Below are positions 1 through 9,091 of a stretch of 64,000 nt of DNA, one piece after another; within the stretch, counting starts at the first letter, position 1; every line of letters begins with the position of its first letter. Both the position numbers and the translations under genes were made by a program. Origin of the DNA: Massilia sp. Root335 (GTDB lineage Bacteria; Pseudomonadota; Gammaproteobacteria; Burkholderiales; Burkholderiaceae_D); the NCBI RefSeq assembly GCF_001425685.1, contig NZ_LMCY01000006.1:26979-90978 (forward strand), written 5' to 3'. The notes beneath the pieces were generated by a model, which made no database searches, was not told the DNA's origin, and worked only from the letters and a program-made list of their open reading frames with translations.

Positions 1-2818
1 TCACGTAGTCGACGGGAAAATCGGGCCCGGTCGCGCTGCGGATGACGATCGGATTGGCGCTCGCTTCGATCGCGCGCTGCAGCAGGCGCACGCGCTCCTC
101 GCTCTGGCGCGCCTTCTGTTCGGCCCGCCCGCGCCCGATCGCGATGCTGATCGTATGCGCACACGAGCCCAGGATCTCGAGCTCGACCTGGGCAGGGTGC
201 GGGTTCGCAGCGGTGTACACGTCGATGGTACCAAATACTTCCCCGTTGCCGGCCTGGATCGGATACGACCAGCAGGCACGGATCGCGGGCGCCGCCGGCT
301 TGCCCACCCGTTCCCACCATGGCTCGGCATCCAGGTCGGCGGCGATCACGGGACGCCGCCCGAACGCGGCGCGGCCGCACGGCAAGGCATCCGGGCCGAC
401 CTCGATGCCGTCCAGCGCCGCTTCGAGCGCGGCCGGGAGGCCGACGGCCATGGCATGGCCGAGACGCCGGCCGTCCTCGTCCATCAGCATCACGGCGCAG
501 CCTCCCAGGGGATTGAGTTCCGCGATGATGTGGGTCGCCGCCACCAGGACTTCCCCCAACGGCGCACCTGCCGCGATGTTTTCCAGGATCGCCAGCTGCT
601 CGTCCTTGTACAAACGCAGCCGGCGGCGCTCGGTGATGTCGGCAAAATACACCGTGACCCCGTCGCCCGAGGGGAACACGCGCGTCTCGAACCAGCTGTT
701 CGATGGCGCGTGAAACATCTCGAACGATGCCGGGTCGCCGGTCGCCGCGGCCATGCGGAACTCGCTCTCGGCGATGCCGCCGGCGATTTCCGGATACTCG
801 GCCCACAGGACCTTGCCGATCAGATCGGCGGGCGGCCGTTTGATCAGGCGCTCCGCTTCCTTGTTGACGTAGGTGAAGCGCCATTCGGCATCGAGCGAGT
901 AATACGCATCGGTGATGCTCTCGAGGATGTTCGACAGGCCGCGGGCGAGGCGCCGGATCTCGTCGTTAGCCAGCTTGCTGTCGTGGATGTCGGTCGCCGT
1001 GCCATACCATTTGACGATCGCGCCGCTCCCGTCCCGGATCGGCAGGGCCCGTGCCTGGTGCCAGCGGTAGCTGCGGTCGGCGGCCCGGAACAGCCGGTAT
1101 TCCACCTCCAGCACCCCGCCGGCGTCCACGGCCTGCGTCCAGGCGGCCAGCGTGGGTTCCACGTCGTCCGGGTGCAGGATGGAGGTCCAGCCCTGTCCCG
1201 GCCCGAACAGCGCCGCGAAACCCGAATACGCCGTGATGACGTGGTTGGCATAATCGATGCTGCCGTCCGGGTCGGCCGTCCAGACGATCTGCGGCATCGC
1301 ATCGGCAAGCTGGCGGAAGCGCAGGTCGCTGTGCGCCCGGCTCTCGGCAACCTGGATGTCGCGCACGGCCGCTTCCATCTCCTTGCGTTCGGTAATGTCG
1401 GCCAGCGTGCCGATCATGCGCAACGGCCTGCCCTGTCCGTCGACGCTGACGTTGGTGCCGCGGTTGGCGATCCAGCGCCATTCGCCGTCGCCGCCGCGCA
1501 TCCGGTACTCGACCGCGTAGGCAGCGCAGGCGCCCGTGCGGCAATCGTCCAGCGCCGCCAGCACATGGGCCCTGTCGTCGGGATGGATGCGGCTTTCCCA
1601 TTCCGCCAGGGTGCGGATCTCGTGCTCGCCATAACCGAGCATCCGCTTGCAGCGGGCGGAAAGAAAGTCGGTGCCGGTGCGGTAGTCGAGGTCCCAGACG
1701 TCCTGCCCGGCCCCCTCGACGGCCTGCTTCCAGCGGAACTCGCTCTCTTCCAGCGCCTTGCGCACCGCGGCGCGGTCGCGAATCCCCATGAGCACGATGA
1801 TGCCGACCCAGACCATGAGCACCGAGAAAATGCCGCAGAAAAAAACCGCCGCGTCCTTCACGTGTTCGTACGACGCCAGCACGTCCTCGATCGAGTGGCC
1901 GATCAGGACGGTCAATCCGTATTTTTCGACGGTATGCCAGGCGTACAGGCGATCCACGCCGTCGAGCCGCGCCGCCGCCCGGAGCACGCCGGCGTGCGGC
2001 GCGGCTGGATTGACAAATGGAAAATTGCTAAGGGAATATTCCGCGCCGTCGGCAGGCATGGGCGAGCGCGTCAGCACCTGGCCACCCGAGTGCGCCAGTA
2101 CGACAACCGCTTTCTGACCGAGCATGATATCGTGGGAAAAGCGAACGAAATACTCGGGCGACACCGATAACACGATGATGCCGGCGAAGCGACCGTTCGC
2201 ATCGAGCAAGGGACGGGCGAACTGGATCGCCTCCCGACCGGAGAGCCGCCCTCGGACCGGACCGTTGATGAACAGCGCGTCCGCCTGGCGTTCGCGCAGC
2301 GCAGTGAAGTATTCGCGGTCGCTGTAATCGATGTTTTTTGCGCCGGGCGCAAGGCTGGAAAAGATCAACTTCCCATCAATATCCAGGACGGCGATCCGAA
2401 AGCCGGTCATCTGGTTCAGTTGCGAGCGGCGCAGGCGGACCTTGTCGCCAAAGTGCTGCGGTTCCTCCTGCCACCGTTCGCGCAGGTCGACCAGCATGCG
2501 GTCGACGGCGAACACCGAGGACTGCGTCTCTTCCGCCAGCACTTTCGCCAGGTTGGCGACGTCCGTGTTGGCGTCCTCCAGGGTATGGTCCCGCACCTGC
2601 GCCAGGAACAGCGCGGTGACCAGCCACAACGCCGGAAGCAGGCAAGCGAGAAGCAGGGCCGGCCGGGCGCTCAGGGGCTGACGGAAGCGCAGGCGCGGGC
2701 GCGAGCGATCCATCGTGCTGTCGGGGACGTGTACGCCAGGCGCACCCGTGGTTGCGTGAACACGGTGCGTGCCGGGTTGCGTAGCGGTCGTATTCGCGGT
2801 GCCTGTGATTTCGGACAT
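1..2818 (-). CDS. Multi-PAS/GAF transmembrane sensor protein (C-terminus cut by window edge)
   Basis: Membrane-bound signalling protein whose output domain lies outside the window. The minus-strand frame is open from the ATG at 2818 to base 1. In order: cytoplasmic N-tail, first membrane helix at about residues 52-74, a periplasmic Cache-like sensor region with an SDREYF motif, a second helix near 340-365, three PAS domains (first with W-D-L-D and the PAC end D-I-T-E-R-K), a GAF domain, and the start of a fourth PAS (EASANPIVIRS). The chain is at least 939 residues. Proteins with this layout usually end in GGDEF/EAL or histidine kinase domains; which one cannot be seen. AAGGTGG lies upstream of the chosen ATG. 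Confidence 0.85.
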   Translation of the reverse strand, partial: MSEITGTANTTATQPGTHRVHATTGAPGVHVPDSTMDRSRPRLRFRQPLSARPALLLACLLPALWLVTALFLAQVRDHTLEDANTDVANLAKVLAEETQSSVFAVDRMLVDLRERWQEEPQHFGDKVRLRRSQLNQMTGFRIAVLDIDGKLIFSSLAPGAKNIDYSDREYFTALRERQADALFINGPVRGRLSGREAIQFARPLLDANGRFAGIIVLSVSPEYFVRFSHDIMLGQKAVVVLAHSGGQVLTRSPMPADGAEYSLSNFPFVNPAAPHAGVLRAAARLDGVDRLYAWHTVEKYGLTVLIGHSIEDVLASYEHVKDAAVFFCGIFSVLMVWVGIIVLMGIRDRAAVRKALEESEFRWKQAVEGAGQDVWDLDYRTGTDFLSARCKRMLGYGEHEIRTLAEWESRIHPDDRAHVLAALDDCRTGACAAYAVEYRMRGGDGEWRWIANRGTNVSVDGQGRPLRMIGTLADITERKEMEAAVRDIQVAESRAHSDLRFRQLADAMPQIVWTADPDGSIDYANHVITAYSGFAALFGPGQGWTSILHPDDVEPTLAAWTQAVDAGGVLEVEYRLFRAADRSYRWHQARALPIRDGSGAIVKWYGTATDIHDSKLANDEIRRLARGLSNILESITDAYYSLDAEWRFTYVNKEAERLIKRPPADLIGKVLWAEYPEIAGGIAESEFRMAAATGDPASFEMFHAPSNSWFETRVFPSGDGVTVYFADITERRRLRLYKDEQLAILENIAAGAPLGEVLVAATHIIAELNPLGGCAVMLMDEDGRRLGHAMAVGLPAALEAALDGIEVGPDALPCGRAAFGRRPVIAADLDAEPWWERVGKPAAPAIRACWSYPIQAGNGEVFGTIDVYTAANPHPAQVELEILGSCAHTISIAIGRGRAEQKARQSEERVRLLQRAIEASANPIVIRSATGPDFPVDYV

Positions 2819-2898
2819 TCCTGTCCACCTTCGAAAATATGGCAGCCACGCGGCCACCGCCTGGAAAATTTCCTAGAGCGCTGATGTTACCATAGATC

Positions 2899-2932
2899 AA
2901 TATTTGATTCTTATATGCAATAAATATTTGAT
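2899..2932. repeat. Pair of 10-bp direct repeats upstream of the PAS/GAF sensor
   Basis: AATATTTGAT occurs at 2899-2908 and again at 2923-2932, a 24-bp period, in a short AT-rich stretch 80-115 bp upstream of the sensor start. The position suits a promoter or regulator site. No regulator is recognised and chance in AT-rich sequence is possible. Confidence 0.4.
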
Positions 2933-2991
2933 GGATTGTTGCGCACTTGCGTCAGCCTGCCGCCGCGGGACGGGACGGCCGATCAAGCGAA

Positions 2992-3017
2992 AACGCCGAC
3001 CCGTGCCGGTCGGCGTT
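2992..3017 (-). terminator. Intrinsic terminator of the pectate lyase gene
   Basis: A perfect 10-bp stem, AACGCCGACC paired with GGTCGGCGTT, has a 6-nt loop. On the minus strand it is followed by TTTTC and lies 23 bases past the pectate lyase stop codon. Confidence 0.85.
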
Positions 3018-3039
3018 ACTTGTCCGTCGCCGGAGCGGC

Positions 3040-4578
3040 CTACAGCTTGCCGACGCCCGCGGCGGCCGGCACCGCGGTTGCGAGATTGCTGGTCGCGTCG
3101 ACCGAGTAGTTATAGTAGCTGGCCGGCGTCGCCGACGGCGTGGCCGCCGGATTGCTCGCCGACGACCACGGCGTGGCAGTGACCGTCACGAGCGAACTGG
3201 CGCCGTGGGCGGTCGCGCCCAGGTTCACGGCCGCACCGTTGAGCAGGTTGCCGCTATCGAAGATATACGGCGAGCAGCGCGCCGTGCTCATGCCCGACAG
3301 GGCAGCGCACTTGGTCAGCGTGCTGCCGGACGAGACCGAAGCGCCGATCGTGTCGCTGGCCGTCGCGCCGCCGCTGATGTTAAAGACATTGTTCTCGATG
3401 TACAGTTTCGAGCCCTGGCCCGAAGTGATCCCCACCAGCCAGTTATACAACGTGACGCTGTTGCTGCCAGTGAAATAGTTGTTGTAAAGGTGGACCATGC
3501 CGTAGCGCACACGCGGTTTGCGCTGCACGAGGTTCTGGAAATAATTGTGGTGGAAGGTGGTCTTCAGCACCCCCGGGTTTTCCGCCGTCAGGCTGGCCGT
3601 ATCGGTGCCGCCCATCAGCATGGACTTGTCGTGGTCGTGCAGGTGGTTGTACGACACGGTGATCAGGTTGGCCGACTTGGTCATGTCGAGCAGGCCGTCG
3701 TGGTGCTGGACGTGGTAGAGGTCGCCGTCGTACGGCGCGGCCCACACGGACGGGAACTGGTCGTCGGTACGCGCGCCGTCGGAGAACGTGCAGTGGTCGA
3801 TCCAGACGTGCGTGGCGTACAGGATCGACACGTTGTCGTAGTTCGAATTCCAGCGCCCGCCGGAATCGGTCGGGTCCCACGCCGTGAAGAAGTCGAACGC
3901 ATCTTCGAACGCCACGTTGCGGATCACGACATTGTCGACCGGTGCGCTCGAACTCGTACCGCTGATCTTGAGGTTGCCGTGGATGATCTTGGCGGTCGAG
4001 CCGTTGCCGATGATCGAGGTGTTCGACGGCACGGTCAGGACGACGTTCTTCTTCATCTGGTTGCTGGCGCAGGCGCGCGCCGCCTCGACCTTGTCGGTCG
4101 ACGGCGGCACCTTCGCGTACGGCGGCTTGTAGGCGGCCAGGTAGTCGCTCCAGATCTTGTCGAAGGTGGTGTAGCCGTAGCCGGCGCACGTGCTGCTGGC
4201 CGCGTTGGCATAGGTCACGTAATTATTGGCCGTCAGCTCGGTGCCGGCCGCGTTCTGGTTCAGGCTGATGGTGCCCGAGATGTAGATGATCTTCTTGCTG
4301 TTGTCGAGCGTGCCGCTGAACGACCCATCGGACTTGATGGTCGCGGTGTTGCCGTACAAAGCCTGGATCAGGCCCGCGCGGGTCGAGACGGTGTAGATCT
4401 TGGCCGCCGCCGCGCCGTTGCCGCCGGTGGTGCCGGTGCCGCCCAGGTTATTGGTGCCGGTGGCCGCCCAGCCGGTCGCGCCGAGCGAGGAAATTTGCGC
4501 ATTGACGCTCGCGCTGGCGCCGGCCATCACGACGCCGATGCATAGTGCCTGACATAACTGCTTTTTGGAAATCGTCAT
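3040..4578 (-). CDS. Secreted pectate lyase, polysaccharide lyase family 1
   Basis: Predicted extracellular pectate/polygalacturonate lyase that cleaves by beta-elimination. The 512-residue product starts with a signal peptide (K-K-Q-L, hydrophobic core, cut near V-N-A-Q). PL1 parallel beta-helix signatures follow: W-I-D-H-C-T-F near residue 260, N-H-L-H-D-H-D-K-S near 310, and the catalytic-arginine loop R-K-P-R-V-R near 352. The last ~100 residues are Ser/Ala/Thr-rich. The start has GGAGAA eight bases upstream. It stands alone between terminators and has palindromic operator-like sequences upstream (4659-4724). Pectin versus pectate preference cannot be told from sequence. Confidence 0.92.
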   Translation of the reverse strand: MTISKKQLCQALCIGVVMAGASASVNAQISSLGATGWAATGTNNLGGTGTTGGNGAAAAKIYTVSTRAGLIQALYGNTATIKSDGSFSGTLDNSKKIIYISGTISLNQNAAGTELTANNYVTYANAASSTCAGYGYTTFDKIWSDYLAAYKPPYAKVPPSTDKVEAARACASNQMKKNVVLTVPSNTSIIGNGSTAKIIHGNLKISGTSSSAPVDNVVIRNVAFEDAFDFFTAWDPTDSGGRWNSNYDNVSILYATHVWIDHCTFSDGARTDDQFPSVWAAPYDGDLYHVQHHDGLLDMTKSANLITVSYNHLHDHDKSMLMGGTDTASLTAENPGVLKTTFHHNYFQNLVQRKPRVRYGMVHLYNNYFTGSNSVTLYNWLVGITSGQGSKLYIENNVFNISGGATASDTIGASVSSGSTLTKCAALSGMSTARCSPYIFDSGNLLNGAAVNLGATAHGASSLVTVTATPWSSASNPAATPSATPASYYNYSVDATSNLATAVPAAAGVGKL

Positions 4579-4655
4579 TTCTTCTCCGGGAAAATTGGTG
4601 AAATTTCTGATGTGCCCAAGAACAGCTGCAGAGCGACCCCATCGCCGGGGCCCGA

Positions 4656-4726
4656 TATTTGGTCAGGCCGGTTTTCACAATTTTGTATGGGAATCGCTGA
4701 TTTGTTGAAATTTGGTCAGACCAATT
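4656..4726 (-). promoter_or_regulatory. Palindromic operator-like sites upstream of pectate lyase
   Basis: A perfect 13-bp palindrome TTGGTC-A-GACCAA is centred at 4718. A degenerate second copy, TTGGTCAGGCC, is centred at 4665, 53 bp away (about five helical turns). On the minus strand a possible TTCAAC-16-TACAAA promoter lies between them. The T-G-G-T-C-N-G-A-C-C-A shape is typical of GntR/FadR-subfamily regulators, many of which sense organic acids. No such regulator gene is in the window. Confidence 0.55.
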
Positions 4727-4779
4727 CAACTGACGCAGTATGACCACATTTCCAACAAGTAGCAATTTAAATAAACAAA

Positions 4780-4805
4780 AACGCCAACCCATGCAGGTTG
4801 GCGTT
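4780..4805 (-). terminator. Intrinsic terminator of the CHASE-GGDEF gene
   Basis: A 10-bp stem, AACGCCAACC/GGTTGGCGTT, has a 6-nt loop. It is followed on the minus strand by a run of T's interrupted by one G, and lies about 57 bases after the diguanylate cyclase stop codon. Confidence 0.8.
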
Positions 4806-4862
4806 TCGGTTGTCCGGCAGCGCGATCGTCACGGCCGGCTCATCGCCGAGCGCGCTCCGTAC

Positions 4863-7187
4863 TCATCCGGTCTTGCCCCCGGCGGCATCGTGTCCGGCTT
4901 GCCGGAAGCAGTTCCTGCCGGCGCGCTTGGCATCGTACATCGCCTGGTCGGCCGCCTTGACCAGCTGGTCCGGGGTCATGCCGGCCTCGAAATACGCGAC
5001 GCCGATACTGGTGCTCACTTGCAGGTGTTCAGATCCGATTTCGAATGCCGGTCCCATGGCCTCGATGAGTTTTTTTGCGATGACGACGGCATCGTGCCTG
5101 TCGTTCAACCCTTCCGCAATCAGGACGAATTCGTCGCCGCCGAGCCGCGCCATGAAGTCGGCATCGCGCAGCACCGAGCGGATCCGCTGGGCGAACATGC
5201 GGATGACGGCATCGCCCGCGTCGTGCCCGTACGTATCGTTGATGTGCTTGAACCGGTCGATATCGAAGTACATCACCGCCAGGCCGCCGCGACGCTGCGC
5301 GCGCCTGACCGCTTCGTCCAGCTGGCTCTGGAAATAGCCCCGGTTCGGCAATCCGGTCAGCGAATCGAAGTTCGCCCGGCGGAACAACGTCTCCTCCATG
5401 TACTTGCGTGCCGTGATGTCCTCGGTGACGCCGAGCACGCCCACCACCCTGCCCTGATCGTCCTTCAACGGGATCTTGCTGGTTTCGATCCAGCAGGCCG
5501 TGCCGTCCCGGCGTACGTCGGTGGCCTGCATGCGCATGCGTGCCACGCCGGATGTCATGACTTCCAGGTCCACCTTCCGGAACTGCCTGGCCTGGTCCTT
5601 CCACCGCAGGTCCACATCCGTTTTGCCGATCAACTCGTCCATGCTTTGCAGGCCGGCCTCCGCCAGCAATGACCGGTTTCCGCCCTCGTACACGCTGTTG
5701 ATGTCTTTCCAGAATACGTTTTGCGGAATATTGTCGAGTATCAGCTGCAGCATTTGCCGGGACTCGTAAAGCGCGGCCTCGGCCCTTTTCCGGTCGGTGA
5801 TATTTTCGGCAAAACCCAGCACGTGGGTGACCGTGTCGCCGGCACTCATCGGGATCATCACGATCGAGAGGTCCGAACTGCGTCCGTCGGCGGCGATGAT
5901 CCGGCTGGTGTAGGCGACCGCGTTCCCGGCCAGGACCTCTTCGAATCGCTGTGCGGCCGCGTCGCGCTGTTCATCCACGATGAACCTGGCGGCCATCATG
6001 CCGATCAACGCTTCACGGCTCACCCCGAGCTCCTTGACCATCTGCTGGTTCACCCGGATGAAACGCCGCCGGCGGTCCAATGCATAGACGGCGAATGGAT
6101 GATTTTCAAAGAAGCCCGGAAAACGTTCATTGAAGTCGAGTATCGCCCGCTTGCGCGACACATAGCGCGGCCAGATCACCGCGGCATAGCTGGCAATCAG
6201 GCTCAGCAAAAGTCCGACAGCGAACACCAACGTCGCGGCGTGCGCGGATTTGGGCGCCAGCTCCCCATCTTTCGCATAAAAATAAATCAGCCATTTACGG
6301 TTGGCGAACTGCACGTCAGCCCGGTGCGCCAGCAGACCGGCCATCCTCGTCTGCAGGGCGTGGGGCTCGCCGTCGGCGTCGAACACGATATTGTCGGGTG
6401 AGACCTGGTCTTCGAATACTTCGAGGTCGAAGCGCCGGGCCAGACGCCCCTCGTCGAAGTCGAGGAACAGGCGGTTCAGGTACAACGTCGAAAAAACGAA
6501 TCCGCTCAGTTCGCCGCTCCGGTCCGTTGCCTTGCCCGCGGCCCGCTGGAGCTTCCTCACCGGAACGAAAATCTGCACGATGGGACGGTTGCCCGGGTCG
6601 CGCAGCGCCGTCTGGTGCCTGGTGGCGACGGGCTCGTCGCGCGCCTGGGCCTCCTGCATCGCAGCCCAGCGGTCGGGGATCGCCGAAAAGTCGAAGCCGC
6701 GCAGCTGATCGACACGCTTCGGCTCCGTGCGATGCCGGCCATACAGCAAGGGAAAGTACTCATCGATACCGTCGCGCCGGTTCACGATGCGGCGGCCGGC
6801 AAAGCGCCGGCGCGCCTCGGCCTCGAAGCGCCGGACCTGTGCCGCGGGCACTTTGGGCAGATAGCCGAACGAACTGACGCCTGGCAGCTGTTCGAACAGG
6901 TGACTGGCTGTCAGGAAGTTGTCGAATTCTTCGGGCTCGATATCGGACGAAGCGCTGAATAAAGCCCCCAGCGACCGGCTTGCGCTCACATACAGATCCA
7001 GCCGGTGCCGCAACAGGGATTCGTAGCTCTTGGCGCTCTCATGCAATTCGCCGAGTCGTTCCGCCCTGGTCCGTTTCAAGGCATCCACGCAGGCATAAGC
7101 GGAGAGCGCGAGACCGATCGTGAACACCATGGCCGGCACCCCGTACGGGCCGAGTGTTCGTTTCATGCGCTCCACGAGCGACATCAT
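4863..7187 (-). CDS. CHASE-PAS-PAS-GGDEF diguanylate cyclase
   Basis: Predicted membrane diguanylate cyclase making cyclic di-GMP from two GTP. The 774 residues hold an N-terminal membrane helix (about 16-37), a periplasmic CHASE domain (about 75-280), a second helix (about 316-338), two PAS domains (from about 355 and 475, ending D-R-K-R-A and E-D-I-T-A-R-K), then GGDEF. The active site is intact (R-L-G-G-D-E-F near residue 684). R-D-A-D stands five residues before it, the product-inhibition I-site spacing. No EAL domain follows. It is a single gene ending at its own terminator. The ligand of the CHASE domain is unknown. Confidence 0.92.
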   Translation of the reverse strand: MMSLVERMKRTLGPYGVPAMVFTIGLALSAYACVDALKRTRAERLGELHESAKSYESLLRHRLDLYVSASRSLGALFSASSDIEPEEFDNFLTASHLFEQLPGVSSFGYLPKVPAAQVRRFEAEARRRFAGRRIVNRRDGIDEYFPLLYGRHRTEPKRVDQLRGFDFSAIPDRWAAMQEAQARDEPVATRHQTALRDPGNRPIVQIFVPVRKLQRAAGKATDRSGELSGFVFSTLYLNRLFLDFDEGRLARRFDLEVFEDQVSPDNIVFDADGEPHALQTRMAGLLAHRADVQFANRKWLIYFYAKDGELAPKSAHAATLVFAVGLLLSLIASYAAVIWPRYVSRKRAILDFNERFPGFFENHPFAVYALDRRRRFIRVNQQMVKELGVSREALIGMMAARFIVDEQRDAAAQRFEEVLAGNAVAYTSRIIAADGRSSDLSIVMIPMSAGDTVTHVLGFAENITDRKRAEAALYESRQMLQLILDNIPQNVFWKDINSVYEGGNRSLLAEAGLQSMDELIGKTDVDLRWKDQARQFRKVDLEVMTSGVARMRMQATDVRRDGTACWIETSKIPLKDDQGRVVGVLGVTEDITARKYMEETLFRRANFDSLTGLPNRGYFQSQLDEAVRRAQRRGGLAVMYFDIDRFKHINDTYGHDAGDAVIRMFAQRIRSVLRDADFMARLGGDEFVLIAEGLNDRHDAVVIAKKLIEAMGPAFEIGSEHLQVSTSIGVAYFEAGMTPDQLVKAADQAMYDAKRAGRNCFRQAGHDAAGGKTG

Positions 7188-7355
7188 TGATTCACCTGAC
7201 AGATTTGCTAGACGATTTCCGGCGGCAGGATCTCCCCGCCGAAAATCATCTTAGCAGTCCCCTCCTTGCGCAGTCGCAACGTTGGTGCGAGCTGGCGGTA
7301 GTTCAGCGCAAATACAACATGTTGCGTACAACCCGGCCTGACAGCGAGCGCAGCG

Positions 7356-8894
7356 TCATTGGTTCGTCACAGGCTGCGGAAACAACGAAAAGTCGGGCAG
7401 CTTGCCGCGCGCATCCAGGTCGGCCTTGTCGCCGATGCGCAAGATCGACGCGGGCGTCCCGTCGAACGCCGGCCAGGCCGGCAATCCCTTGCCGTTCGGA
7501 CTGCCCGTGCGCGCGAAGCTGGCCCAGGTATCGGCCAGCCGGGTCGCCAGTTGCCGGTCGTAGGCGGACCACGGCCGCGCGTCCTGGCCGAGATGGTCGA
7601 AGACATACTGGATCTCCGCGCCGTGCCCTGCCCCGCAACCGTAGCCGCATGGCGTCACGGGTTCCGCCGGCCGGTGCGCGAAATAATAGACATAGGGCCT
7701 GGCCCGGCCGTACCGCGCCTGCAGTCCGGCCCAGTACACGGTGCGCCAGCCCCACCAGTCGTTCGTGAGCCGGTCGATGGAAGCCTTGGCCTGGGCGTCC
7801 GTCGCGCCCGGGTACGCCGCCAGCACGGCCGCCGACGGCGCATGGCCCAGCAGCTTCGTCACCAGCGCCCGGTGATGCGCGGCCGTGAACTGGTCGGTGC
7901 CGAGGATTTCGGGCGCGAGATCCTTGCCCTCTTCCGCATTCCAGCCGGCGAGCAGCGGCACGTCGTTCTGGCGGTGGTTGCGATAGAGCGTCGTCATGTC
8001 TTCGCGCAGCACGTGGCCGTCGACGATCGGGTGCGGCGCCCACGCCAGTTTTTGCAGCGCGTCGACGGGCAGCGCGCGCAAGTCCGCCAGGTGCGCCGCG
8101 CCGACGGCCTTGGCGAACGCCAGGCCTTCGTTTTCCGCCGTCCGGCGGTAGAACAGCGCGTTTTCGCTCGCGTCGATGGGAATGGCGTCGTTGCCGCTTT
8201 GCGAGATCGCGCGCTGGAACAAGCCTTTCGCCAGCGGCGTCGCGATGAGGAGCGCGACGGATTCGCCGCCCGCGGATTCGCCCATGATGGTGACGCGTCC
8301 GGGGTCGCCGCCGAAGGCCGCGATATTCTCCTTCACCCAGCGCAGCGCCGCGATCTGGTCTTCGATGCCCTGGTTCCCCGACGCCTTGTCGGGCGACTCC
8401 GCCGTCAGCTCGGGGTGGGCAAAGAAGCCGAAGATGCCGAGGCGGTAATTGATCGTGACGACGACGACGCCGCGCCGCGCCAGCGTGCCGCCGTCGAACA
8501 TCGGCATGGCGGCCGTGCCGCCGTAGTAACCGCCGCCATGGATCCAGACGATGACCGGCAGCTTCTGCGCCTTGGCGGGCGTCCAGACGTTGAGATAGAG
8601 ACAGTCTTCACTTTTCCGATTCGGCACCCACGGCGCCGTCTGGGCGCAGGCGGGCGCGAATTCGCGCGCCTGCTTCACGCCCTGCCACGGCGCGACGGCC
8701 TGCGGCGCACGCCAGCGCAGCTTGCCCACCGGCGGCGCAGCGAACGGGACGCCGAGATATGCCTTCACGCCGTCGGCGGAGGTGCCGACGATCTGTCCGC
8801 CCGTCACTTTCACCGGGTCCGTCACCGGTGCCGCCTGGGCCACGCAGGCCAGCAGGCATCCTGCGACCAGGGCCGTGGTCCGCATAGGTCCCAT
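7356..8894 (-). CDS. Secreted type B carboxylesterase
   Basis: Predicted periplasmic or secreted ester hydrolase of the carboxylesterase/para-nitrobenzyl esterase family, alpha/beta-hydrolase fold. It has 512 residues, normal for the family, with a signal peptide ending A-Q-A-A-P. The oxyanion-hole segment is I-H-G-G-G-Y-Y, the nucleophile sits in G-E-S-A-G-G near residue 206, N-Y-R-L-G precedes it, and the catalytic-His segment is G-A-G-H-G-A-E near 425. AGGAGA sits five bases upstream of the first ATG, which decides against the in-frame ATG three codons later. It is divergent from the epoxide hydrolase at 9092 and shares its control region. Substrate unknown. Confidence 0.9.
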   Translation of the reverse strand: MGPMRTTALVAGCLLACVAQAAPVTDPVKVTGGQIVGTSADGVKAYLGVPFAAPPVGKLRWRAPQAVAPWQGVKQAREFAPACAQTAPWVPNRKSEDCLYLNVWTPAKAQKLPVIVWIHGGGYYGGTAAMPMFDGGTLARRGVVVVTINYRLGIFGFFAHPELTAESPDKASGNQGIEDQIAALRWVKENIAAFGGDPGRVTIMGESAGGESVALLIATPLAKGLFQRAISQSGNDAIPIDASENALFYRRTAENEGLAFAKAVGAAHLADLRALPVDALQKLAWAPHPIVDGHVLREDMTTLYRNHRQNDVPLLAGWNAEEGKDLAPEILGTDQFTAAHHRALVTKLLGHAPSAAVLAAYPGATDAQAKASIDRLTNDWWGWRTVYWAGLQARYGRARPYVYYFAHRPAEPVTPCGYGCGAGHGAEIQYVFDHLGQDARPWSAYDRQLATRLADTWASFARTGSPNGKGLPAWPAFDGTPASILRIGDKADLDARGKLPDFSLFPQPVTNQ

Positions 8895-8970
8895 GGTGTC
8901 TCCTCTTTGCTTGTCGAAATGATCATTCTAGCGGCCCCACTTTGCGCCCGGATCGCTGCAGGAAAAATAA

Positions 8971-9049
8971 TTATCGAAATAATGGATTTTGTGCTTGCAA
9001 AGCCCGATGTCGTCGGATAAAGTTATCGACATAATGATTATCGCGATAA
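8971..9049. promoter_or_regulatory. Three TTATCG-NN-ATAA sites in the divergent esterase/epoxide-hydrolase promoter
   Basis: TTATCGAAATAA (8971-8982), TTATCGACATAA (9023-9034) and the perfect palindrome TTATCGCGATAA (9038-9049) lie between the two divergent start codons. The last two are 15 bp apart, and a weaker TGTCGAAATGAT lies near 8922. This arrangement resembles the operator array of a TetR- or MarR-type repressor controlling both directions. The regulator itself is not in the window. Confidence 0.6.
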
Positions 9050-9091
9050 GCAATTTACAGCAGACCATCTGACCATCACCGGAGAAATCAC

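Noticed and set aside
155..2170. Long plus-strand open frame of 671 codons
   Set aside because: It is the antisense of the PAS/GAF sensor. The minus strand gives clear PAS and GAF motifs, while this frame gives an Arg/Asp/His-rich product without domains.
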